Below are positions 7,855 to 15,439 of a stretch of DNA of 57,753 nucleotides, piece by piece (position 1 is the first letter of the stretch; each line of letters begins with the position of its first letter). The stretch lies in the NCBI RefSeq assembly GCF_014656195.1, contig NZ_BNBY01000039.1, positions 1 through 57,753 on the forward strand. Reading direction: 5' to 3'. A model generated the notes under the pieces. That model was not told the origin of the DNA and did not search any database. It saw nothing but the letters and a program-made list of their open reading frames with translations. The stretch is from Kitasatospora xanthocidica (lineage in GTDB: Bacteria; Actinomycetota; Actinomycetes; Streptomycetales; Streptomycetaceae). A program made the position numbers and the translations under genes.

Positions 7855-8529
7855 GTGACCACCCCCGCCGCCACCCTGGCCCAGCGCAAGCGCCAGCTCG
7901 TCGCCGACGAGCTGACCCGGGCGGCCCTGGAACTCCTGGCGGACGGGGGCTTCGAGGCCGTCACCGTCGACGAGATCGCGGCGGCCGCGGGCGTGTCCAA
8001 GCGGACCTTCTTCCGCTACTTCGCCTCCAAGGAGGACGTGGTCGTCCGGTTCCTGGCCGGGCTGGGCGCCGCCATGCGCGAGGAACTGGCCGCCCGCCCC
8101 GCGGCCGAACCGCCCTCGGTGGCCCTGCGGCACGCCGTCTGGTGCTCGGTCGCCGCCTGCGCCGGCCACGAGGAACGCGCCCGCCGCGTCGTGCGGCTGA
8201 TCCTGACCACCCCCGCCCTGCTCGCCCGCTTCCTGGAACGCCAGGCGCAGTGGCGCGACGCGCTCGCCGCCGAACTCGCCGCCCGCCTCGGCCTGGACCC
8301 CGCGGCCGAGCTCTACCCGCAGCTGGCCGCGGACATGGCCCTGGCGGCCTTCCACGCGGTGCTGCAGCGCTGGAGCGGCGCCGACGGCGACGGGGACGGG
8401 AACGGCGGCCACGGCGACGGGGGCGGGGGCGGCGGGGTGGTGGACGCCGCCGCTCTGACCGACCGGTCCTTCGCCGTCATCGCGCCGGCCCTGGACGCCG
8501 TCGTACGCACCGGCGCCCCGCGCTCCTGA
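7855..8529 (+). CDS. TetR-family transcriptional regulator
   Basis: A 224-residue one-component repressor. Residues about 10-60 form the DNA-binding domain with the classic core EIAAAAGVSKRTFFRYFASKED. The C-terminal ligand domain is ordinary except for a long Asp/Gly-rich insert (GDGDGNGGHGDGGGGGG) near residue 182. The GTG start at 7855 gives MTTPAATLAQRKRQ. It is transcribed away from the SDR gene and shares its promoter region, so the SDR is the likely target, with the SDR substrate or product the likely ligand. Confidence 0.93.
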   Translation: MTTPAATLAQRKRQLVADELTRAALELLADGGFEAVTVDEIAAAAGVSKRTFFRYFASKEDVVVRFLAGLGAAMREELAARPAAEPPSVALRHAVWCSVAACAGHEERARRVVRLILTTPALLARFLERQAQWRDALAAELAARLGLDPAAELYPQLAADMALAAFHAVLQRWSGADGDGDGNGGHGDGGGGGGVVDAAALTDRSFAVIAPALDAVVRTGAPRS

Positions 8530-8902
8530 CTCCGCGCACCGCTGACTCCGTACGCCCCTGACCCGCCCGCGCTCCGGCCCGCGCGGAAGCGAACGGTGGC
8601 GCCCCGCGGCGGCCCTGGGGGGTGGGCCCGGGGCCGGCGCGGGGCGGGTGGCGCCGGCCGTCACCGGCTACGTCCCGGCGCGGTGCTCAGTCGAGGACCG
8701 TGACGTCGGTGCGCCTCGGCAGCGGGCTGTTCCAGCCGATGCCGATCTCGAAAGTCACCACACCGTCACGCCGAACCCGGCCGCGCCGCGCGCCGGGTGA
8801 CGGGCCGGAGAGGGTACGCCCGCGCCGTCGCCGGTCCTCGCCGGTCCTCGCCGGTCCTCGCCGGTCCTCGCCGGTCCTCGCCGCCCGCAGCGCCGTCCCC
8901 GT
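8530..8902. other. Gene-poor region between tetR and the sigma factor
   Basis: Holds GC-rich sequence with imperfect inverted repeats around 8600-8665 that may end tetR transcription, a very short minus-strand frame at 8687-8761, and the tandem repeat at 8831-8880. No gene is supported. Confidence 0.4.
8831..8880. repeat. Perfect 10-bp tandem repeat, five units
   Basis: Five identical copies of CCGGTCCTCG just downstream of the sigma-factor stop codon. On the minus strand it is in the 3' flank of that gene, and it could affect its termination. A minisatellite of this purity implies recent expansion. Confidence 0.9.
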
Positions 8903-9550
8903 TCACCGCACCCGCCCGCCCGCCGCGACCGGCACCCCGGCCGGCACCCCGGCCCCGGCCGGGGCGGTGCTCAGGCTGTGCCCCAGGGCGGCGCGGGCGC
9001 GGTGCAGCCGGGACTTCATCGCGGCCTGCCCGATGCCCAGTTCCTCGGCGACCGCCCGTCCGCTGCGGCCCCGCACGTCGCGCAGGACCAGCACACGGCG
9101 CTGGTCGGGCGGCAGCGCCGCGAGCGCCTCGGCGATCCGCCGCGCCTCCAGACGCCGCAGCACCTCCTCCTCCGCCGACGCCAGACCCGCCGCCCCGCCC
9201 GCACCCCCGCCCAAACCCCCGTCCCCATCGCCCGTGGCGCCGCCGTCCCCGGGCCCCGCCGGGTGCGGGCGCAGCACCGAACGGGCGCCGCGCAGGCACT
9301 CGTTGCGCACGATGCGAAACAGCCACGACGCCAGCGCCGTGGAAGCCCGCAGCATGCCCACCCGCCGGTACAGCACGGTCAGCGCCTCCTGCGCCGCGTC
9401 CCCGGCGTCCTCCCGGCTCGCGCACAACGAGTGGGCGAAACGCCGCACATGCGGGTGCGAGGCCGTGACCAGCCCGGTCAGCGCCCGCGCGTCACCGCGC
9501 TGCGCCGCGGCGACCACGTCCGCACCGGGCCACCCGCCGTCCTCGGCCAC
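8903..9550 (-). CDS. ECF-type RNA polymerase sigma factor
   Basis: About 215 residues from the GTG at 9550. Region 2 is visible as HVRRFAHSLCASREDAGDAAQEALTVLYR; region 4 as ALAALPPDQRRVLVLRDVRGRSGRAVAEELGIGQAAMKSRLHRAR, the usual helix-turn-helix for the -35 element. The linker between them is expanded by Gly/Asp-rich sequence (GDGGATGDGDGGLGGGAGG). No anti-sigma gene is adjacent. The start is uncertain because upstream sequence is open for a long way; a candidate small membrane protein overlaps it in another frame. Confidence 0.88.
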   Translation of the reverse strand: MAEDGGWPGADVVAAAQRGDARALTGLVTASHPHVRRFAHSLCASREDAGDAAQEALTVLYRRVGMLRASTALASWLFRIVRNECLRGARSVLRPHPAGPGDGGATGDGDGGLGGGAGGAAGLASAEEEVLRRLEARRIAEALAALPPDQRRVLVLRDVRGRSGRAVAEELGIGQAAMKSRLHRARAALGHSLSTAPAGAGVPAGVPVAAGGRVR

Positions 9551-9653
9551 GCCCGCCGCCCCGCGGGCGCCGAAGCACGGACACGCGGGCGCACACCAGC
9601 ACCGCGCCCAGGGCCACACCGACACCGACCACCACGACGACCTCCCACCACAA
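9492..9653 (-). CDS. Possible small single-span membrane protein
   Basis: A 53-codon frame that starts TTG-TGG-TGG-GAG and encodes WWEVVVVVGVGVALGAVLVCARV, a clear hydrophobic helix, followed by a basic Arg/Gly-rich tail. It is too short for normal gene finders and uses TTG. It overlaps the proposed start of the sigma factor by 59 bp in a different frame, so either it regulates the sigma factor by translational coupling, or the sigma factor starts further in, or this is chance. Evidence is the helix and its length only. Confidence 0.35.
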   Translation of the reverse strand: MWWEVVVVVGVGVALGAVLVCARVSVLRRPRGGGRGRGRRVARCGRGRRGAAR

Positions 9654-9760
9654 CGTCCCACCACCGGGCCCGCGCGGGGCCCGCGCGGGGCCCGTCCATA
9701 GGAGGCGGCCCGGCCCAGAAAGGATTCACCCCCCTTCCCCCTCCGTGAGAGCATCACCCG

Positions 9761-10501
9761 GTGCGCCGACTGACAGTGCTCGGAACCAGTGCCGCCTACC
9801 CCGAAGCGGGCCGCGCCGCCAGCGGCTTCCTCCTCGAACACGACGGCTACCGCCTCGCCCTCGACCTCGGCTACGCCACCTTCCCCCGCCTGCTCCACCA
9901 CACCGGCGCCCTCGGCCTGGACGCCGTCGTCATCACCCACGCCCACCCCGACCACTGCGCCGACCTCAGCGCCCTGTGCCGGGCCCGCTACTTCGCCGCC
10001 CCGCGCCCGCCGCGCCTGCCCCTGTACTGCCCGGCGGGCGTCGTCGAACGCGTCCAGGCGATGGAACCCACCGAAGACCTCCACGACGTCTTCGACGTCC
10101 ACCCCCTGCCCGCCGCCCCCGCCACCCACCGCCTGGGCCCGCTGCGCCTGGACACCGCCGGCCTGCCGCACCACGTGCCCCACGCGGGGGTGCGGCTCAG
10201 CGCCCCGGGCCTGGCCCTCGCCTACAGCGGCGACGCGGGCCCCGGCCCGGCCCTGGCCGAACTCGCCGACCGCGCCGACCTGTTCATCGCCGGCGCCACC
10301 GTGTGCGGCACCGCCCCCCGGGACCCGCACCTGCTCAGCGCCGCCCAGGCCGGCCACTGGGCCCGCCGCGCCGGCGCCGCCCGCCTGCTGCTCACCCACT
10401 TCTGGCCCGGCACCGACCGCGCCCTGGCGCTGGCCGAGGCCCGCCGCGCCTACGGGGGCGAGGTCCTGGCCGCCGAGGAGGACCTGCGGCTGGACCTGTG
10501 A
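9761..10501 (+). CDS. MBL-fold metallo-hydrolase (RNase Z-like)
   Basis: A 246-residue metallo-beta-lactamase-fold protein. It opens MRRLTVLGTSAAYPEAGRAA, typical of the RNase Z/arylsulfatase-like branch, and has the metal motif VVITHAHPDHCADLSAL (HxHxDH), a central His region (AGLPHHVPHAG), Asp in YSGDAGPGPAL and a late His in LLLTHFWPGT. It should bind two zinc ions and hydrolyse a phosphodiester, sulfate or ester bond; substrate unknown. GTG start at 9761. It converges with the TmrB-like gene on a strong bidirectional terminator. Confidence 0.9.
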   Translation: MRRLTVLGTSAAYPEAGRAASGFLLEHDGYRLALDLGYATFPRLLHHTGALGLDAVVITHAHPDHCADLSALCRARYFAAPRPPRLPLYCPAGVVERVQAMEPTEDLHDVFDVHPLPAAPATHRLGPLRLDTAGLPHHVPHAGVRLSAPGLALAYSGDAGPGPALAELADRADLFIAGATVCGTAPRDPHLLSAAQAGHWARRAGAARLLLTHFWPGTDRALALAEARRAYGGEVLAAEEDLRLDL

Positions 10502-10545
10502 CCGGCCCCGGGCCCCGGGCCCTGGGCCCTGGGCCCGGTCACAGG
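10495..10545. terminator. Bidirectional terminator between convergent genes
   Basis: A long near-perfect inverted repeat: CCTGTGACCGG ... CCGGTCACAGG with GGGCCC runs between. It begins inside the last codons of the MBL gene and sits before the stop of the TmrB-like gene on the other strand. Confidence 0.8.
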
Positions 10546-10562
10546 GGGGCCGGGGGCGGGGG

Positions 10563-11195
10563 TCAGTCGAAGCGGATGTGGCGGGCGCCGGTCCAGGCCC
10601 GGCGCAGCCGGCCGCGCAGCGGGCCGTCGGTGTTCGGGGCGAGGGTCAGGGCGCAGGCGGCGGCGATGTGGTCGGCGACCTGCGCGACGGTGAGACGGTC
10701 GGTCCACACGTGCTGGGCGAACTCCTCCTCGCGCAGGCGTTCCAGGCACAGGTCGAGCCGGGAGAGGGCGAAGCTCTCCCGGCGCAGCGGGGCGTCCTTG
10801 CCGGCGACCAGGCGGACGGCGTGTCCGAAGCCGCGTTCGCGCAGGCGCCGCAGCACCGTTTCCCGGGTGGCGAGCAGGGTGAAGTGCCGTACGTCGTGGC
10901 CGCGTTCGCGCAGCCGGCCGACGGTCTCGCGGAAGTACGGCGCTTCCACGACCGTCATCGGCACGATCACCGGGCCCGCGTGCCCGGTGAGGGCCAGGTC
11001 CAGGACCTCGTAGACGCCCTGGCGCCAGGCCGGGAGGTCCTGGAAGTCCCCGCGCAGGGCGGGCGGGGTCATGCGGTGCAGCCCGAACCCGACGTGTTCG
11101 GGGTCGCACAGGACGCTGCCGGGCAGCCGCCGCAGGAGCTCGTGCGCGGTCTGGGTCTTGCCGCCGCCGAACGGCCCGTTGATCCACAGGAGCAT
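10563..11195 (-). CDS. TmrB-like AAA-family ATPase (tunicamycin-resistance type)
   Basis: A 210-residue P-loop protein close to Bacillus subtilis TmrB along its length: MLLWINGPFGGGKTQTAHEL (Walker A GGGKT), the DPEHVGFGLH segment, VIVPMTVVEAPYF, VRHFTLLATRETVLRRLRERG, and the end DGPLRGRLRRAWTGARHIRFD. TmrB is a membrane-associated ATP-binding protein that confers resistance to tunicamycin, probably by binding the drug. Single gene, ATG at 11195, converging with the MBL hydrolase. It is 6 kb from the biosynthetic operon, so a role in self-protection is possible but not shown. Related kinases of the chloramphenicol-phosphotransferase type are the main alternative. Confidence 0.82.
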   Translation of the reverse strand: MLLWINGPFGGGKTQTAHELLRRLPGSVLCDPEHVGFGLHRMTPPALRGDFQDLPAWRQGVYEVLDLALTGHAGPVIVPMTVVEAPYFRETVGRLRERGHDVRHFTLLATRETVLRRLRERGFGHAVRLVAGKDAPLRRESFALSRLDLCLERLREEEFAQHVWTDRLTVAQVADHIAAACALTLAPNTDGPLRGRLRRAWTGARHIRFD

Positions 11196-11519
11196 GCCCG
11201 GACCCTACCCGCAGCTTCGGCGCGCGCCGTACGCGAGACCCGGCGGGCCCCGCTTCCCGTACGGCGAGGGGCGTTCCGGGGCAGCGGCGAGGGGCGTTCC
11301 GGGGCGGCCGCGAGGGGGTGTTCGCGGGGGCGGGGCGCGCGCCGGAAAACCTGTTGGCGGACCGTGGCGGCCGCTGCTACGGTGCCGGAGGCCGTGCGAG
11401 AGAACGAGGAGGTGGTACCCGTGAACGCGATACAGACACGGGTGCTCCCCCACGGGGTCACGGCCGGGCGATAGGTCGTCCGGGAGCGCCGATCACGCGC
11501 ACTCCCGAAAGGCACGACC
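11196..11519. other. Intergenic region with short tandem repeat
   Basis: A divergent promoter region of 324 bp. It holds an imperfect duplication of GCGAGGGGCGTTCCGGGGC (11265-11309) and the small leader frame at 11421-11474. The stretch around 11346-11420 is the likely promoter zone of the hydrolase gene. Confidence 0.4.
11421..11474 (+). CDS. Possible 17-codon leader peptide
   Basis: GTG start preceded by GAGGAGG, encoding MNAIQTRVLPHGVTAGR and stopping 45 bp before the hydrolase ATG at 11520. The ribosome site is stronger than that of most genes here. It could be an upstream leader frame affecting the hydrolase or could be chance; there is no run of one amino acid that would suggest classical attenuation. 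Confidence 0.3.
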   Translation: MNAIQTRVLPHGVTAGR

Positions 11520-12251
11520 ATGCGCTTCACCTCCGAGCAGCGCCTCGACGACGGCGTCCTCGCCCGCGAGTTCACCCTCGGCGAGATCCCCGGCACCCTG
11601 TGGACGCCCGAATCCGCCGCACCCCTGCCGCTGATCCTGACGGCCCACAACGGCGGCCTGCACAGGCGAGAGCCCCGACTGGTGGCCCGGGCCCGGTACT
11701 GCGCCGCCCACGGCTACGCGGTGGCCGCCATCGACGCCCCCGGGCACGGCGACCGGCCCCGCTGCGCCGCCGACGACCGCTCCCGCGCCGAGCTGCGCCG
11801 GGCGATGGGGGAGGGCCGGCCGGCCGCCGAGACGGAGGAGATCCTCGAGTCGTTCATCGGCCCGCTGGTCGACCGGGCGGCCCCGGAATGGCGGACCGTC
11901 CTGGACGCCCTCCTCGCCCTGCCCGGGATCGCCGGCCCGGTCGGCTACTCCGGGTGGACGGCCGTCGGCATCGAGCTGGCGGCGACCGAGCCGCGCATCG
12001 CGGCCGCCGGCTTCTTCGCCGGGGGCTACGTGCCCCGCGCCCAGCGCGAGCGGGCCCGGCAGGTCGGCGTCCCGCTGCTGTTCCTGCTGCAGTGGGACGA
12101 CGAGGGCAACCCCCGCGGGCGCGCCCTGGACCTGTTCGACGCCTTCGCCAGCACGGAGAAGACACTGCACGCCAACACGGGCGGGCACACCGGCACCCCG
12201 TGGTTCGAAGTGGAGGACGGGGACCGCTTCTTCGCCCGCCACCTGACGTAG
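11520..12251 (+). CDS. Alpha/beta hydrolase (dienelactone-hydrolase-like)
   Basis: A 243-residue soluble alpha/beta hydrolase. Visible are the oxyanion strand PLILTAHNGGLHRREPR, the strand AAIDAPGHGDRPRC typical of acyl-peptidase/esterase relatives, the nucleophile elbow GYSGWTAVG (Gly-x-Ser-Gly), the acid on LLFLLQWDDEGNP and a His in TGGHTGTPWFE. The elbow lacks the usual second Gly spacing (GxSxG reads GYSGW), which is a mild oddity. Substrate unknown. A very strong terminator follows. Confidence 0.85.
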   Translation: MRFTSEQRLDDGVLAREFTLGEIPGTLWTPESAAPLPLILTAHNGGLHRREPRLVARARYCAAHGYAVAAIDAPGHGDRPRCAADDRSRAELRRAMGEGRPAAETEEILESFIGPLVDRAAPEWRTVLDALLALPGIAGPVGYSGWTAVGIELAATEPRIAAAGFFAGGYVPRAQRERARQVGVPLLFLLQWDDEGNPRGRALDLFDAFASTEKTLHANTGGHTGTPWFEVEDGDRFFARHLT

Positions 12252-12257
12252 GACCGG

Positions 12258-12319
12258 GGCCGCCCGGCCCCCGCGGGCCCCCTGCCGGCCGGGCAGGGGT
12301 CCGCGGGGGCCGGGCGGCC
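12258..12319 (+). terminator. Strong hairpin terminator
   Basis: A perfect 19-bp stem (12258-12276 pairing with 12301-12319) enclosing a second small hairpin (CCCCTGCC/GGCAGGGG). It starts six bases after the hydrolase stop codon. Confidence 0.85.
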
Positions 12320-12403
12320 GTTTCACGCGGGAGGCGGCGCACGGCTGCCTCGTCCCGCCGCCCGGGACCGCCCCGCTGCACGCGGCGCGGCACGCGGCGC
12401 GGG

Positions 12404-12955
12404 TCAGGACGGCCGGCCGCCGAACTGCCAGTCGTGCACCTCGACGGTGGCGTACCGGTCCCGGGTCAGGACGGCTCCCGCCGTGTCCGGGTCCGGCGCG
12501 CGCAGCAGCGCGGCCGTACCGAGCCAGGCGGTGCCGTCGTCGGACAGCAGCGGCCCGTAGGCGATGAGGTCGCCCGTGCCGGGCGGCACGGCGAGGTCGG
12601 CGGCCTGTCCGGTGCCCAGGCCCAGCACGAGGTAGCGGTTGCCGCCGCTTGGGCCGCCGGGGAAGTCCCACATGGTGCGCCCCAGCAGGTTGTGCCACCG
12701 TCGCAGCAGCACGTCCCGGTAGACGCCGGCCTGGTAGCCGGGTTCGTCGAAGGCGAACGCGCGGGCGGCGGCGGGATCGGGCAGGTCGAGGATGTGCACG
12801 CTGCCGGTGGGGGCGCCGCCGTGGCCGGTGAGGGTCGGGCCCCGGGCGGTCATCTCCTTCGCGTACCGGTCCATGTAGGACCAGTGCTCCTCCAGCAGTT
12901 CACGGCGCAGTGCCAGGGAGTCGGGCCGGTCGCGGTGGTAGCAGAAGAACTCCAT
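12404..12955 (-). CDS. YciI-family protein with two YCII-like halves
   Basis: A 183-residue protein beginning MEFFCYHRDRPDSLALRREL and HWSYMDRYAKEMTARGPTLT, the ferredoxin-like YCII fold in which a conserved His/Asp pair follows the first strand. The second half (TGDLIAYGPLLSDDGTAWLG, AVLTRDRYATVEVHDWQFGGRP) repeats the pattern, so it is a tandem YCII protein. Family members are small enzymes or ligand-binding proteins of unclear role. ATG at 12955; convergent with the hydrolase. No operon partner. Confidence 0.85.
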   Translation of the reverse strand: MEFFCYHRDRPDSLALRRELLEEHWSYMDRYAKEMTARGPTLTGHGGAPTGSVHILDLPDPAAARAFAFDEPGYQAGVYRDVLLRRWHNLLGRTMWDFPGGPSGGNRYLVLGLGTGQAADLAVPPGTGDLIAYGPLLSDDGTAWLGTAALLRAPDPDTAGAVLTRDRYATVEVHDWQFGGRPS

Positions 12956-13068
12956 GCCCGTAGGGTCTCCTCGCGGACGTGGCCGGGTCGAGCGAATTGG
13001 CGGAGCGGGCCGGGGACTTCGGCGAGGCGAGGCGGGGTGGGCCGGGTCGGGTCAGGGCGGGCCGGCGC

Positions 13069-14046
13069 TCAGGCGTAGCGGTCGAACAGGGCCTGCAGGT
13101 AGTCCTCCAGGCGGGTGGTCAGCAGGGCCGGGGTCAGGTCGGTGCGGCCCAGTTCGCGCCAGGGGACGGCGACCTTCTGCGCGTCGGGGGCGTAGGCGAG
13201 GGCGTCCAGCAGCCGCCAGTAGAGGTGCTCGCCGTCCTCGGCGAGCGCGGCGCCGCCGGCCGCCCGGTAGCGGTCGGCGAAGGCGAGGCCGGCGGCGGGG
13301 CCGTGGAGCAGGGCCAGGGCGGTGGAGCAGTGGGCGACGTCCAGGTCGGCCGGGCCCCAGGAGGTCTCCACCCAGTCGACGACCCCGCTGACCGCGAGGG
13401 TGTCGCCGGCGCCGGTGAACAGCACGTTGCCGGGGTGGAAGTCGCGGTGCAGGAAGCACGGGCGGTGCGCGGGCGCCTGCCGGTCGATCGCCTCCACCGC
13501 CCGCGCCCACAGGCCGGGGCGCGCGGTGTGCTCGGGCACGCGCACCAGGTCGGGGGCCGTCCACGCCTGCCAGGCGCGCGGGCGCTCCTGCTCGCCGACC
13601 TCCAGGGCGTGGACGGCGGCGAGCTGGGCGGCCAGCAGGTCCGCGCGTCGGGACGTGTCGCCGTCCTCGGCCAGGCGCACGCCGCCGGGCAGGTGGGTCA
13701 TCACCAGCGACGGGTGGTCGCAGGCCGCGCCGTGCTCGTCGAGCGCGCGCAGCCGCGCGGCCGGGACGGCGCCGGCCTCCAGCAGGCGCAGCACGCCGGC
13801 CTCGCGGGCCAGCATGGCCGGGGCGTGGCGGCGGTAGAACGGCTTGACGAAGGAGCGCAGCACCAGCGCGTACGGGTCCGCGCCGCCGGGGCGCGTCACC
13901 TCCAGGCGGCGCATCCGCGAGGTCCAGCCGCCCTTGAGCGCCGTCACCGCGGTGATCCGCTCACCGGGGGCGAGCGCGCCGCGGGCCCAGCGCAGGGTGG
14001 CCTCCCAGCCCTGGTCGTCGTCCGGGCGGCCGTCGTCTCCGATCAT
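13069..14046 (-). CDS. Aminoglycoside phosphotransferase-like kinase (APH/choline kinase fold)
   Basis: A 325-residue protein with the APH catalytic loop CFLHRDFHPGNVLF (His-x-Asp-x-x-x-x-Asn) and the metal-binding SGVVDWVETSWGP that replaces the DFG of protein kinases. The N-lobe has ALKGGWTSRMRRLEV and the nucleotide strand ALVLRSF, with Glu in LAREAGVLRLLEAG. It phosphorylates a small molecule; antibiotic or sugar substrates are typical of the family, but the substrate is not evident. ATG at 14046 is chosen because the frame upstream runs into a 13-bp repeat array. Confidence 0.9.
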   Translation of the reverse strand: MIGDDGRPDDDQGWEATLRWARGALAPGERITAVTALKGGWTSRMRRLEVTRPGGADPYALVLRSFVKPFYRRHAPAMLAREAGVLRLLEAGAVPAARLRALDEHGAACDHPSLVMTHLPGGVRLAEDGDTSRRADLLAAQLAAVHALEVGEQERPRAWQAWTAPDLVRVPEHTARPGLWARAVEAIDRQAPAHRPCFLHRDFHPGNVLFTGAGDTLAVSGVVDWVETSWGPADLDVAHCSTALALLHGPAAGLAFADRYRAAGGAALAEDGEHLYWRLLDALAYAPDAQKVAVPWRELGRTDLTPALLTTRLEDYLQALFDRYA

Positions 14047-14085
14047 GGAACGAGAGCCTACGCGCCGCCCCGGCGCCCGCCCGGG

Positions 14086-14181
14086 CCGGGGCGACGGGGC
14101 GGGGCAACGGGGCGGGGCAACGGGCCGGGGCAACGGGCCGGGGCAACGGGGCGGGGCAACGGGGCGGGGCAACGGGGCGGG
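14086..14181. repeat. 13-bp tandem repeat array upstream of the APH gene
   Basis: About seven copies of GGGGCAACGGGGC, with two variants carrying GCCGGGG. It lies directly 5' of the APH-like gene, where its promoter should be, so copy number could alter expression. Confidence 0.85.
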
Positions 14182-14345
14182 GCCCGGGGCGGTGACGAGG
14201 GGTCAACTCCCGTGCAACCGGCGTCCGAAGACCACTATTCCGATGGCCGTCGAAGTTTGACAGGGCGGGCCCGGCCCGCTTGGCTGGGAACGCGACCGCA
14301 CCGCCGCCCGCACACCGGCACCGCGTGCCGCACGCCGAGCACGCC
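14182..14345. other. Divergent promoter region of the APH gene and the oxidoreductase
   Basis: About 160 bp between the 13-bp array and the 7-bp array. The less GC-rich stretch 14225-14265 (TATTCCGATGGCCGTCG, GTTTGACAGG) is the most promoter-like DNA here. No gene is supported. Confidence 0.35.
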
Positions 14346-14392
14346 ACCGAGCACCGAGCACCGAGCACGCGTACCGAGCACCGAGCAGGGGA
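14346..14392. repeat. 7-bp (CACCGAG) tandem repeat upstream of the oxidoreductase
   Basis: Repeated CACCGAG/ACCGAGC units between 14346 and 14392, ending just before the ribosome site of the downstream gene. Confidence 0.75.
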
Positions 14393-14400
14393 GCCGCGCC

Positions 14401-15432
14401 ATGCCCAGGACCGTCGTCTTCGAGACCACCGGGGGACCGGAGGTCCTGACCGTCCGCGACACCCCCCTGCCCGAACCCGGGCCCGGCGAACTGCGCCTGC
14501 GCGTCGCCGCCATCGGCCTCAACCGCGCCGAGGCGCTCTTCCGCGCCGGCACCTACCTCGAGGAGCCCGAACTCCCCGCCACCCTCGGCTACGAGGCCTC
14601 CGGCACCGTGGAGGCCGTCGGCGAGGGCGTCACCGGCTTCGCCGCCGGCGACCACGTGGACACCGTGCCCGCCTTCGACCTCAACGACTACGGCGTCTAC
14701 GGCACCCACGTCCTCGTGCCCGCCCGCGCCACCGTCCACCGCCCCCGCGGCCTCACCCCCGTCCAGGGCGCCGCCGTGTGGATGTCCTACCTCACCGCCT
14801 ACGGCGCCCTCGCCGAGGACGGCCACCTGCGCCCCGGCGACCACGTGCTGCTCACCGCCGCCGCCTCCGGGGTCGGACTCGCCGCGATCCGCACCGCCCG
14901 GCGCCTGGGCGCGGTGCCCGTCGCCACCACCCGCACCCGCGCCAAGGCGCCCGCCCTGCTGGACGCCGGCGCCGCCGAGGTGATCGTCACCGGCGAGGAG
15001 GACCTCCTCGCCCGCGTCCACGACGCCACCGGCGGGCGCGGCGTACGCACCGTCTTCGACCCCGTCGCCGGACCCGGCGTCCTCACCCTCGCCCGCACCA
15101 TCGCCCCCGGCGGACGCCTGATCGTCTACGGCCGCCTGGACCCGCGCGACACCCCCCTGCCCGGCCAGGACACCTTCGCCCCCGTCACCAGCCGCTTCTA
15201 CTCGATGCACGAGGTGACCCGCGACGACGAACGGCTGCGCCGCGCCCGCGCCTTCGTCACCGCGGGCCTGGCCGACGGCACCTTCACCCCCGCCGTCGAC
15301 CGCGTCTTCGCGGGCCTGGACACCGTCGCCGAGGCCCACCGCTACCTGGAGGCCGGCACCCAGACCGGCAAGATCGTCGTCACCGTGGACGACGACGCGG
15401 ACGAAGCCGCGGACGACAGCGCGGGCGGCTGA
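14401..15432 (+). CDS. Zinc-independent medium-chain dehydrogenase (quinone oxidoreductase type)
   Basis: A 343-residue MDR enzyme. The N-terminal catalytic domain has ETTGGPEVLTVRDTPLPEPG and GYEASGTVEAVGEGV; the nucleotide domain has AASGVGLAAIRTARRLGA (a variant of GxGxxG) and binds NADPH. Zinc-ligand cysteines are absent, as in the quinone oxidoreductase branch that reduces quinones or enones. The C-terminus ends in an acidic low-complexity tail. ATG at 14401 with AGGGGAG upstream. It converges with an ArsR gene, leaving only 7 bp between the stops. Confidence 0.9.
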   Translation: MPRTVVFETTGGPEVLTVRDTPLPEPGPGELRLRVAAIGLNRAEALFRAGTYLEEPELPATLGYEASGTVEAVGEGVTGFAAGDHVDTVPAFDLNDYGVYGTHVLVPARATVHRPRGLTPVQGAAVWMSYLTAYGALAEDGHLRPGDHVLLTAAASGVGLAAIRTARRLGAVPVATTRTRAKAPALLDAGAAEVIVTGEEDLLARVHDATGGRGVRTVFDPVAGPGVLTLARTIAPGGRLIVYGRLDPRDTPLPGQDTFAPVTSRFYSMHEVTRDDERLRRARAFVTAGLADGTFTPAVDRVFAGLDTVAEAHRYLEAGTQTGKIVVTVDDDADEAADDSAGG

Positions 15433-15439
15433 GCCGTCG

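Noticed and set aside
8687..8761. A 24-codon minus-strand frame (GTG start) encoding VTFEIGIGWNSPLPRRTDVT and a stop, possibly the tail of a gene.
   Set aside because: Too short, no ribosome site, no family match that I can name, and the upstream frame is GC-rich spacer without similarity.
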